Shown in pieces: positions 1 through 7,471 of a DNA stretch of 58,164 nt (its first letter is position 1; every line of letters begins with the position of its first letter). The stretch comes from Phycisphaerae bacterium (lineage in GTDB: Bacteria > Planctomycetota > Phycisphaerae > SM23-33): assembly GCA_011050235.1 (NCBI GenBank), contig DRGC01000024.1, forward strand, positions 1-58,164. The letters run 5' to 3'. Under the pieces are notes generated by a model. That model saw only the letters and a program-made list of their open reading frames with translations. It did no database searches and was not told the DNA's origin. The position numbers and the translations under genes were made by a program.

Positions 1-1
1 C

Positions 2-571
2 GGCGGTGGGGGCGGCGGGCCCGCGGGCTTCCTGGGCTCGGGTGGCAACGTCCACCACATAGTCTGGCTGATTGACCGATCGGGTTCCATCGTGAGCAAC
101 TTCGATGTCTTGCGCCTGGAGATGTTGTCGTCGATCAGTCGGCTTCGGCCGGCGCAGGATTTTCACATCATCATGTTCGCCGAAGGGCCTCCCCTGGAGA
201 AAGTGCCCAAGAGGCTCACCCCCGCCAACAAGCGGTTCAAGGTTGTGGCGGCGGACTTTCTGGACAATATCGATCCGGCCGAAGGGACCACCGACCCCGT
301 GCCGGCGCTGACGCGAGCCTTCGCGGTGCTCAAGGCCGCCGACCAGAAGAAGGCCGGCAAGCTCATCTATCTGCTGACCGACGGTGTCTTCCCCGACAAC
401 GAGAAGGTCCTCCGGACCGTCAATGAGATGAACAAGATGCGCAGCGTCATGATCCATACATTCCTGTACTCGACACAGCCGGATGCGCTGGCTGAGAAAG
501 TCTTGCAGAAACTGGCAACGGAAAACGGCGGCCGATACAAGTATGTAAGTCCCGACGAGGTCTACGACTGA
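2..571 (+). CDS. von Willebrand factor A (VWA) domain protein, C-terminal part
   Basis: The reading frame is open from the window edge, so the N-terminus is missing. A glycine-rich stretch leads into a VWA domain. The metal-ion-dependent adhesion site is visible in three pieces: DRSGS at bases 74-88, the threonine of GTTDPVPAL, and the aspartate of LLTDG. VWA domains bind divalent metal and mediate protein-protein contacts. A GTG at 92 could pass as a start but lies inside the first MIDAS strand, so it is not one. The gene ends 8 bases before the next one and probably belongs to the same operon as the ExbB/ExbD genes downstream. In planctomycetes VWA proteins often sit with envelope complexes. 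The specific role here is unknown. Confidence 0.8.
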   Translation, partial: GGGGGGPAGFLGSGGNVHHIVWLIDRSGSIVSNFDVLRLEMLSSISRLRPAQDFHIIMFAEGPPLEKVPKRLTPANKRFKVVAADFLDNIDPAEGTTDPVPALTRAFAVLKAADQKKAGKLIYLLTDGVFPDNEKVLRTVNEMNKMRSVMIHTFLYSTQPDALAEKVLQKLATENGGRYKYVSPDEVYD

Positions 572-579
572 GAGCCGGC

Positions 580-1689
580 ATGCAAACAACACGGATCATT
601 ATTATTTGTCTTGTGATCGGGATAGGCGCTGTGGTCGTCCATGCCGATGAGGTGTGGCTCGGTAAGTTGCCGTACCGCGGCGCGACGGTGACCGGTATGG
701 AAGACGGTCAGTTGGTCTTCCGCACGCGGGCCGGCTCGACCGTTCGCCGGGCGATTTCGGAGGTCACGCTCATTGCCTTGGAGGGCCGGGTGGACTTCAA
801 CACCGCAGAGAAGGCCTTCCAGGCGGGTCAGGACCCCGAGGCCCTGAAGGCTTATCGCCAGGCCCTGCGAAGCGCCCAGGTTGACTGGCTGGCGGATCTG
901 ATCGCCTATCGTCGCCTGGCCGCGATGGAGCGGTCCGGGCAGATCGACAAGGCCCTGCAGCAATGGCAAGCCATCTATCGGGCCACCAAGGGCTCGGCCA
1001 GTGCATTGGCCCTGATGCCCCGGACGTTGGGCCCGGTGGGTTCACAGGCCAACACCAACGCGATTGAGGTGTTGACCGCCAACCGACCCGAGCAAGATAC
1101 CACCGATCGGGGCCGCCAGGTGACCGAGCTTCTGGTGAAGCTCTACGAACTGGAAGGACGCGAGGAGGAGCTTGCTCGTGAGGCGGCCCGGCTTGCGGGG
1201 ACGCTGATGGCAGGCGATAGCGATGAGGACGCCCCGGACGAGGGGACGCCCGACGAGACGACGCCTGCGCCGGTCGGCGACCTGGCGGCCCGGCTGAAGG
1301 CGACCGAGACACTGGTGGGCGCCCCGGGTACGGCGGCCCGGGCCGTTGAACTGATCGAGCAAGATCTGGACGCCTATGAGGCCGAGCTGCTTCCCCAGGC
1401 GCTGCTGCTGTTGGGCAAGGCCAAGCGAACGCTGGCCGACCATGCCGACGGCGATGAGGCCCGCGCGCTGCTGCTGGCTGCGGGCGTGAATTTCATGGCC
1501 GTCGTTGCGCATTTTTCCGAGACGACCGAAGCCGCCGAAGCGCTGTTTGAGGCCGCCCGTGTCAACGCGGCGCTTGGCAACACTCGCGCTGCGCGCCAGG
1601 CGTACGACGCCGTGCGAAGTCGCTACACCGACAGCCCGATGGCCAAACGAGCGGCCGAGGCGCTGGCCGAAATGGATAAGACCGACTAA
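580..1689 (+). CDS. Secreted TPR-like protein of unknown function
   Basis: This 369-residue protein starts with a clear signal peptide (about residues 1-22, ending HA before DEVWLG). Next comes a short beta-rich module with a glycine-spaced pattern (about residues 23-70). The rest is helical repeat sequence typical of TPR solenoids, with an acidic, proline-rich linker near residues 215-230. The C-terminal 60 residues (AAEALFEAARVNAALGNTRAARQAYDAV) are a good TPR match. It should act in the periplasm. It sits 8 bases after the VWA gene and about 105 bases before exbB, so it may be a periplasmic partner of the Exb-type motor. No enzymatic motif is visible. Confidence 0.7.
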   Translation: MQTTRIIIICLVIGIGAVVVHADEVWLGKLPYRGATVTGMEDGQLVFRTRAGSTVRRAISEVTLIALEGRVDFNTAEKAFQAGQDPEALKAYRQALRSAQVDWLADLIAYRRLAAMERSGQIDKALQQWQAIYRATKGSASALALMPRTLGPVGSQANTNAIEVLTANRPEQDTTDRGRQVTELLVKLYELEGREEELAREAARLAGTLMAGDSDEDAPDEGTPDETTPAPVGDLAARLKATETLVGAPGTAARAVELIEQDLDAYEAELLPQALLLLGKAKRTLADHADGDEARALLLAAGVNFMAVVAHFSETTEAAEALFEAARVNAALGNTRAARQAYDAVRSRYTDSPMAKRAAEALAEMDKTD

Positions 1690-1794
1690 CAGGGCCGCCG
1701 AAACGGAACGGCCTGAACCGAAGATGCCGCCGCTGCACATGCGGACCGCCGCTGTTGCGGCTGGATGACACGACAGGCGAAGGAGACTGGTAGT

Positions 1795-2469
1795 ATGATC
1801 GACTGGGCAATATTGGCGCAGGCAGCAGACGAAGGGGTGAAAACGACCAAATACTTCGAGGTGCTGGTCACCGGTGGCGGCGTCATTGGCTACGTCCTGT
1901 GGGCGATGAACTTCTTGACGTGGGGCCTGGCCATCAAATTCTTCATCGATATTCGGCGGGAGACCATCCTCCCGACACCCGTGATAGGCCAGTTGCGCGA
2001 ACTGTTCGAGAACCGCCAGTACCGCGAGGCGCTGGAAGTGACGAGCGAGGAGCCCAGCTACATCTCCCACGTCATAAATGGGTCGCTGTCGCAGGCGTCC
2101 TATGGATATGGGGCCATGGAGCGCGCACTGGAAGAGGCCTCCGAGGAGCGCACCACCAAGATGCTGCGCAGCATCGAATGGCTGAACCTCATCGGCAATA
2201 TCGGCCCGATGCTGGGCCTGATGGGTACGGTGTGGGGCATGATTGGCGCGTTCTTTTCCATCGTCGAGCAAGGTCAGGCCAGGCCCGAAGAGATGGCCGG
2301 CGATATCGGCGTGGCCCTGGTGACGACGCTGCTGGGCCTGATCGTGGCCATACCGGCGCTGTCGGTCTACACGATCATGCGTAACCGGATCGACGGGCTG
2401 ACGAGTGAAGGCATGACCGTGGCGCAGGAAATGATCTCGCAGCTTCGCCCGGCCAAGAAAAGCAGCTAG
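1795..2469 (+). CDS. exbB: MotA/TolQ/ExbB proton channel family protein
   Basis: This is an inner-membrane proton channel subunit of the ExbB/TolQ/MotA family, which with ExbD turns proton flow into mechanical work on envelope proteins. I chose the ATG at 1795, giving 224 residues, because a good ribosome-binding site (AAGGAGA) lies about 9 bases upstream; an in-frame ATG at 1765 has none. A first hydrophobic segment follows at about residues 23-45. The family core is the segment LNLIGNIGPMLGLMGTVWGMIGAFF, and a last hydrophobic segment, GVALVTTLLGLIVAIPAL, contains the conserved threonine region lining the channel. It is followed at 32 bases by the first of three exbD genes. Confidence 0.92.
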   Translation: MIDWAILAQAADEGVKTTKYFEVLVTGGGVIGYVLWAMNFLTWGLAIKFFIDIRRETILPTPVIGQLRELFENRQYREALEVTSEEPSYISHVINGSLSQASYGYGAMERALEEASEERTTKMLRSIEWLNLIGNIGPMLGLMGTVWGMIGAFFSIVEQGQARPEEMAGDIGVALVTTLLGLIVAIPALSVYTIMRNRIDGLTSEGMTVAQEMISQLRPAKKSS

Positions 2470-2501
2470 CCGGCAGCCGTTCGCCCGGTAGAGAGGCAAC
2501 G

Positions 2502-3002
2502 ATGGCCAAGCGTAGACCGCAACCGAAGAAAGTTGACTTCAACATGACGCCGATGATCGACGTGACGTTCCAGTTGATCATCTTCTTCATCATCACCGGG
2601 CAGATTGTTTCGGAGGAACTGGCGAAGCTGAAAGTGGCCGACCCCACCGTAACTCAGGCGGTAGAGATGAAAGAGTGGTCCGTCATCGTCAACGTCGTCT
2701 CGGCCGCCGGCGACAAGACCGACGAAAAAGCTGTCGGCATCGACACCTCGCGGGCGGAGGCATGGGTCGTCCACGGCAAGGAGGTCCCTGTCGACGACAT
2801 GGATGCTCTCGTGCGGGTATTGAAGGACGACCTGAAAAAGGTGCCCGAGGGCGAGCGTGAAAAATTTTCGCTCGAGCTGCGCAGCGACTACCGCGTGCAA
2901 TACGCTGACGTCCAGACCGTGATGCTCGCGGCCGCCGATGCGGGCATCACCAAGATGAACATCACCGCGGTGACCGACCCGGCCAGGAATAAGAAGAGAT
3001 AG
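2502..3002 (+). CDS. exbD: ExbD/TolR family biopolymer transport protein (first of three)
   Basis: This 166-residue ExbD/TolR protein has the standard layout: a short basic cytoplasmic N-terminus, one transmembrane helix with the family signature NMTPMIDVTFQLIIFFIIT carrying the essential aspartate, and a periplasmic domain of about 120 residues. It differs from the next two copies: the region after the helix reads SEELAKLKVADP instead of a PGALP motif, and the periplasmic domain is otherwise unrelated in detail. ExbD dimers sit inside the ExbB pentamer and couple proton uptake to the periplasm. It begins 32 bases after exbB and ends 7 bases before the next exbD. Confidence 0.92.
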   Translation: MAKRRPQPKKVDFNMTPMIDVTFQLIIFFIITGQIVSEELAKLKVADPTVTQAVEMKEWSVIVNVVSAAGDKTDEKAVGIDTSRAEAWVVHGKEVPVDDMDALVRVLKDDLKKVPEGEREKFSLELRSDYRVQYADVQTVMLAAADAGITKMNITAVTDPARNKKR

Positions 3003-3009
3003 GGCTGCC

Positions 3010-3498
3010 ATGACTGACGACCATCATTCGGAAGAGGCCATCGTCCACCACGAGCCGCCGCGGAAACGGCGCAAAGAGTCCGTGACGATGCAGCCGCCGC
3101 TGACGCCGATGATCGACGTGACGTTTCAGTTGCTGCTGTTTTTCATCCTGACGTTCACGTTTCGTGAAAGTGAAGGACTGATCCCCGGCGCCCTGCCCAA
3201 AAGGGGCACCGGCGGGGTCTCGGCCAGGCAGACGCTGAACAAACCGATCCGAATTCGAATCATCGCCGTCGACGCCCGCAAGCGGGCGGTCTATGAGATC
3301 GAGGGCGTCAACGAGCGGATCGAGGACCCCGAGAAGCTTTACAAGATCCTGATCGGACGCCAGGAGGTGCTGAAGTCCAAGGAAGGGCCCGTCATTATCA
3401 AGCCGGACGCCGTCGTCCGGTGGCAATACGTGGTGGAAGTGTTCAACCAGGCGGTCCGAGCCCGGTTTAAGACGATCGGATTTGCGCCGGTCTCATAG
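3010..3498 (+). CDS. exbD: ExbD/TolR family protein (second of three)
   Basis: This 162-residue ExbD/TolR protein has a basic N-terminus, then PPLTPMIDVTFQLLLFFIL as the single membrane helix with the proton-carrying aspartate, then a periplasmic domain. Directly after the helix it reads TFTFRESEGLIPGALPKRG. The C-terminus reads VRWQYVVEVFNQAVRARF. Both features are shared almost word for word with the third copy, so these two arose by tandem duplication, while the first copy is more distant. The gene lies 7 bases after the first exbD and ends just before the third. Confidence 0.92.
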   Translation: MTDDHHSEEAIVHHEPPRKRRKESVTMQPPLTPMIDVTFQLLLFFILTFTFRESEGLIPGALPKRGTGGVSARQTLNKPIRIRIIAVDARKRAVYEIEGVNERIEDPEKLYKILIGRQEVLKSKEGPVIIKPDAVVRWQYVVEVFNQAVRARFKTIGFAPVS

Positions 3499-3553
3499 GG
3501 CCGGCCGTGATTGCGCGGGCCAGGCACACCCCCGCGCGGCAGGGAGGCGGCCT

Positions 3554-4096
3554 ATGGCGAGCGTATCGACAACAAGGCAAACGAATCGGCCGACGGCCGA
3601 CGCGTCGCGGGCGGCCGCCCAGCGAGAGCGAAAATCGTTCCAGCCCCCCCTGACGCCCATGATCGACGTGACCTTCCTGCTGCTGGTGTTTTTCATCCTG
3701 ACGTTTACGTTTCGCCAGATGGAAGGGCAACTGCCCGGGGCATTGCCGAGACCGGACGTGCCGTGGACGGCCATGGATACCCTCCGCCGTCCGATCCACT
3801 TGCGGATCCACCCAGCCGGCGCCGCCGGCGCGGTCTACGAACTCACTGGCGCCGCCGAGGCGATCACCAGCCCACACGCCCTGCACGCGGCGTTGCTGGC
3901 CCGCCGACGCATCCTGACCGGCCGGACACCGGTGAGCATCGAGCCGGCAGGAAACGTTCGATGGCAATACGCGGTGGAGGCCCTGAACCAGGCGGTGCGG
4001 GCCGGATTCAATACGATCAGTTTCCCCGCTCCATCGACTGAGGCGCGATCGGACAAGACGACCGAACCGTCCATCCAAGACGGAAGGAACTCATAA
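3554..4096 (+). CDS. exbD: ExbD/TolR family protein (third of three)
   Basis: The start is taken at the ATG at 3554 (180 residues) because AGGGAGG lies about 7 bases upstream; the frame is open back to 3482 without a good start. The N-terminus is an unusually long basic and alanine-rich segment, followed by PPLTPMIDVTFLLLVFFIL, the single helix with the conserved aspartate. The next stretch, TFTFRQMEGQLPGALPRPD, and the C-terminal VRWQYAVEALNQAVRAGF match the second exbD closely. The gene ends 2 bases before the large TPR gene, which argues for co-transcription and coupled synthesis. Confidence 0.9.
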   Translation: MASVSTTRQTNRPTADASRAAAQRERKSFQPPLTPMIDVTFLLLVFFILTFTFRQMEGQLPGALPRPDVPWTAMDTLRRPIHLRIHPAGAAGAVYELTGAAEAITSPHALHAALLARRRILTGRTPVSIEPAGNVRWQYAVEALNQAVRAGFNTISFPAPSTEARSDKTTEPSIQDGRNS

Positions 4097-4098
4097 CG

Positions 4099-7000
4099 AT
4101 GCGACGATTTTCATGGCGACTATGTGTGGCGGCCCTGGCGGTCGGCTTGTTGTTGCCGACCGGGGTGGGCTGGACCCAGGACGACGACGGCGAGAGCACC
4201 TACCAGGGCCTCCCGCCGGATGCGCTCATCGAGCAGTTGATTCAGTTCGGTATGACCGAGCTGCTGGACCACTACATTGCCGGCTCAGGCGGGGGCCCCG
4301 ATGCGCTGATCGCACAAGCGACGGCGCCCGGGATCAGTTCCGACAAGCGCAACAGCCTGCTCGAGCAGGCGATCAACGCCCTGACCGGCCAGATCGACGC
4401 GATCGAGCCGGGCGGCGACCCCATGGAGAAGCTCGAACGTTTCCAGTTGACCTTCAAGAAGGCCTGGACGATCGTCAGCCTGCGCTGCGGGCCTAGCAAC
4501 CAGCGGCTGCGATACCTGCGCGGCGGCGACGCCGACCGCGAGGAGGTCGTCAAGTGGACCGAGGCGCCCGTTCGGACGCTCAGGCGGCTGGACCAAGATA
4601 TCCAGGACGCGATCCGGAAGCTGCTGGGTGCCGGGGGGCCGCACGCTTCCAAGTATCTCATTCTGGTGATGCCCGAGTTGGAGGACCTGCAACTGAAGGT
4701 CAACTATCGGGCCGCCTGGAGCAATTTCTACCGCGCCGCGGCGATCAACCCGGCCACCAATGAGGAGATGACGGCCAAGCGGCGTCTGCTGACCGATGCC
4801 ATCGATCGCGTGGGGGACTTTGCGGGCGGCGAAGACACCCACGGTGTGAAGTTCGCATCGATCCTGCTGACGGGCATGTGTCTGCGCGAGGCAGGCAACT
4901 ATGACGAGGCGATCGCCAAGTTCCGTATCGTTCGCGATGCCGATACCGAGTTGGGGTTGCGGTTCAGCGCGCTGTTCGAGATGCCCCGCACGCTGACTGA
5001 GCAGGGAAAGTTCAGCGAAGCGCAGACGGCGCTGGCGCAGTTCTCAGCCGCTGCTCTGCAGCTGGTCGGGAAGGACTACGCCTGGGAGGTCCGCCTCAAC
5101 AGCGCCATGCTGGGCCACTACCTCTATCAGCGTTGGGCCCTTGCCGATCCGTCCAGACAGGGACAGCTTCAGACCCAGGCCGAACAGGCCCTCGTGACGC
5201 TGGTCCAGCAAGAGGCCAACCCCAGCTATCAGCAGGAATACTACAAGATCATCGCCAAGAAGTACCGTGGCGGCGCTGATGAGGAACTCTCTTCGGTGGT
5301 GCTGCTGGCCAAGGCCAAGCTAAAACGCGTCGAGGCCTTTCAGACCGAGCAGCCGAAGCAGCGTGAGGAACTCCTGGACGAGACGAAGAAGCTGCTGGGG
5401 ATGATTCTCGAGCGCACCGATCCATTGTCCCAGTCTCTCCGCGATCAGGTGCTTGAAGAAAAGGGCATCATCAATGCTGTGATCGGCGAGAGCCAGGAGG
5501 CCGCGCTGGACTTTCTTCAACTGGCGCAGGATATCCTGAAAGATGACCCCAACAACCCGCGCGCCGCCCAGATGGCTGAGAATGCCGTTCGTCTGGCGTA
5601 TCAGGTGCTGTACGAACGTCAGGAGGCGGGTGAGCATATTTCGCATCGCAGTCGTGAGGTATTCATCCAGGCGGCGGCGTTTCTGTTGAGCCAGCCCGCC
5701 TGGCGGGAGGCGAAGCCCGAACTGGCCGAATGGTACATGGATCTGGGCTGGCAGTACGCCCAACTGGCCGGCGGCGAGAACGACGCCGACCAGAAGATCG
5801 CCATGTGCACCAAGGCGATCGAGGCCTATGAGAGCGTTCCCGCGGAGATCGGCGGCCGCTCGAACACCCGCGAGCACATGGAGGCGCGGTACCTGGGCCT
5901 GCGAAAGCGCGCGGAGATCCTGGAGATCATGACGTTGGCCAAAGTAAGCGATGCCCAGGCCCTCGCCGTTCGGGCCAAGCTCAAGGCCTACGGCAACGAC
6001 GCCACCAACGCCGCCCGCAACGCCGAGCGGGCCGGTGACGACGCGCTGCGGGCCGACCTGTTCGAGTGGGGCAGCGATGCAGAGTTCCGCGCCGCTGAGC
6101 TTCTGTATGAGCCCCTGGGCCAGGCGGGCCTGGCGGTGGACGAACTGGTCGGGCTCCGCAATCGCTGGCCGGGCACGACCATATTGGAAAACAGCTTCGA
6201 GTTGGAAATCCGCGTCTTAGTCAAGGAGCGCCGTGTCGCCGAGGCGGTCACTAAGGTCAAGAACTTCTACGACAAGTATCCCGACAAAGGGGCCGAACTG
6301 ATCCGACTGGTTACCGTCCAGGTCCGCAAGGGCATCAATAAGGCCCGCTACGATCCCACCGCGGCCGGTTCCCTGAAGAACCTCCAGGAGGGCTACTACG
6401 AACTGGCCAGCATGTTGGCCGAGGGAATCGACTTCAAACAGCAGCAGGCCCTGGCTGAGAACTATCGGCTGGCCCAGATGGTGGCCGAGGCACGTTACGA
6501 GGTCGACAAGCCTGATCTGGCGTTGGAGCTGTTCCAGGCATGCACGGCGCTGCGGGATATCGATCGCCAGGGGCAGATCAAGGTGATCGAGGCCGCTTAC
6601 GAGAAACACGTCGGCAAGCTCAACGAGATCGCCCAGGCCAAGCAGATCAACACGACCGAACTGATGAGCTTGGCCGAGCAGTTCATGGAGCGCCTCAAGC
6701 AGGCCGGCTACGGGCCGGACCATCCCGCCAGTGTGGCCGTCCGCGATGCGAGGGACAATCTCCAGAAGGTTCAGGCCGACGCCAAGAGCGACGCGTCGAA
6801 GCGTAAGGCCGCCGCCGCGATCCTCCTGCGGGTGCTGAGGGGTGGGTACCGGCGGGAGAAGCGGCGTCAACTCGTCGCCGTGCCGCTGGACCCGGTCAAT
6901 ATTCAGGGCGTCGCGCGATGCCAGGTGGCCCTGGGAAAGTACGAGGAGGGGCTGCTGACCTACGACAACCTGATTCGCAGAACGGATCCGGAAGCGTTCG

Positions 7001-7272
7001 GGGACCTGTACTGGCTGGCGCAGTTGGAGCGGGGCCGTGCGGCGCTGGCGGCCTACGCCGACGATGCGGACGGCCTGCGGGGCGTGATCCGGCTGATCAT
7101 TCAGTTGGACTACGAAACGAACGGACAGTTCGGCGGCAAGGCCAGCCTGTTTGCCGCCATCGAATCCAAGGCCAAGGAGCATCTGATAAAGTTGAACGAG
7201 CCCTGGGGCTCTGACCTGCCTACGACTCGACCGGGCTCGCCGAAGTCCGGACAGGCAGGTAGCAGCGATTGA
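4099..7272 (+). CDS. Very long periplasmic TPR/helical-repeat protein linked to ExbB-ExbD
   Basis: This 1057-residue protein has an N-terminal signal peptide (about residues 1-27, hydrophobic core LCVAALAVGLLLPTGVG). The remainder is almost wholly alpha-helical repeats. TPR-like pairs can be read at several places, for example GMCLREAGNYDEAIAKFRIV near residue 255 and GVARCQVALGKYEEGLLTYDNLI near residue 935. No enzymatic motif, no C-terminal membrane segment and no cysteine cluster is visible. The ATG is preceded by GGAAGGA. It follows the third exbD by 2 bases, so I infer it is the periplasmic effector or scaffold energised by the ExbB/ExbD motor. Its stop codon overlaps the -35 box of the tRNA-Cys promoter. 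Confidence 0.8.
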   Translation: MRRFSWRLCVAALAVGLLLPTGVGWTQDDDGESTYQGLPPDALIEQLIQFGMTELLDHYIAGSGGGPDALIAQATAPGISSDKRNSLLEQAINALTGQIDAIEPGGDPMEKLERFQLTFKKAWTIVSLRCGPSNQRLRYLRGGDADREEVVKWTEAPVRTLRRLDQDIQDAIRKLLGAGGPHASKYLILVMPELEDLQLKVNYRAAWSNFYRAAAINPATNEEMTAKRRLLTDAIDRVGDFAGGEDTHGVKFASILLTGMCLREAGNYDEAIAKFRIVRDADTELGLRFSALFEMPRTLTEQGKFSEAQTALAQFSAAALQLVGKDYAWEVRLNSAMLGHYLYQRWALADPSRQGQLQTQAEQALVTLVQQEANPSYQQEYYKIIAKKYRGGADEELSSVVLLAKAKLKRVEAFQTEQPKQREELLDETKKLLGMILERTDPLSQSLRDQVLEEKGIINAVIGESQEAALDFLQLAQDILKDDPNNPRAAQMAENAVRLAYQVLYERQEAGEHISHRSREVFIQAAAFLLSQPAWREAKPELAEWYMDLGWQYAQLAGGENDADQKIAMCTKAIEAYESVPAEIGGRSNTREHMEARYLGLRKRAEILEIMTLAKVSDAQALAVRAKLKAYGNDATNAARNAERAGDDALRADLFEWGSDAEFRAAELLYEPLGQAGLAVDELVGLRNRWPGTTILENSFELEIRVLVKERRVAEAVTKVKNFYDKYPDKGAELIRLVTVQVRKGINKARYDPTAAGSLKNLQEGYYELASMLAEGIDFKQQQALAENYRLAQMVAEARYEVDKPDLALELFQACTALRDIDRQGQIKVIEAAYEKHVGKLNEIAQAKQINTTELMSLAEQFMERLKQAGYGPDHPASVAVRDARDNLQKVQADAKSDASKRKAAAAILLRVLRGGYRREKRRQLVAVPLDPVNIQGVARCQVALGKYEEGLLTYDNLIRRTDPEAFGDLYWLAQLERGRAALAAYADDADGLRGVIRLIIQLDYETNGQFGGKASLFAAIESKAKEHLIKLNEPWGSDLPTTRPGSPKSGQAGSSD

Positions 7273-7297
7273 CCCATGCTGCCGTGATGCCTATGAT
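7269..7297 (+). promoter_or_regulatory. Sigma-70 promoter of tRNA-Cys
   Basis: TTGACC (7269-7274), 17-base spacer, TATGAT (7292-7297). The predicted start of transcription is about 7 bases before the tRNA. The -35 box overlaps the TGA stop of the long TPR gene (7270-7272). Confidence 0.7.
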
Positions 7298-7310
7298 ACA
7301 CCGACACTGC

Positions 7311-7384
7311 GGCGGCATAGCCAAGTGGACTAAGGCGACGGATTGCAAATCCGTTATGCGTGGGTTCGAATCCCACTGCCGCCT
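7311..7384 (+). tRNA. tRNA-Cys (anticodon GCA)
   Basis: The 74-base sequence folds into a full cloverleaf. The 7-bp acceptor stem is GGCGGCA with TGCCGCC, and there is a D arm GCC...GGC. The anticodon stem is ACGGA/TCCGT around loop TTGCAAA, giving anticodon GCA. The T arm is GTGGG TTCGAAT CCCAC. The discriminator base is U, as in other bacterial tRNA-Cys. The CCA end is not encoded (CCTTTT follows). Confidence 0.96.
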
Positions 7385-7471
7385 TTTGCCGATAGAGACC
7401 ATGGACGGCATTCGGCTACCGGGCCCGCCCGATTTCGGGCGGAACGTTCGGGGCTGGTAAAGAGGTGACCT

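Noticed and set aside
1042-2499. A 485-codon open frame antisense to exbB and the TPR gene
   Set aside because: It is a shadow of the high-GC forward genes with no recognisable motif.
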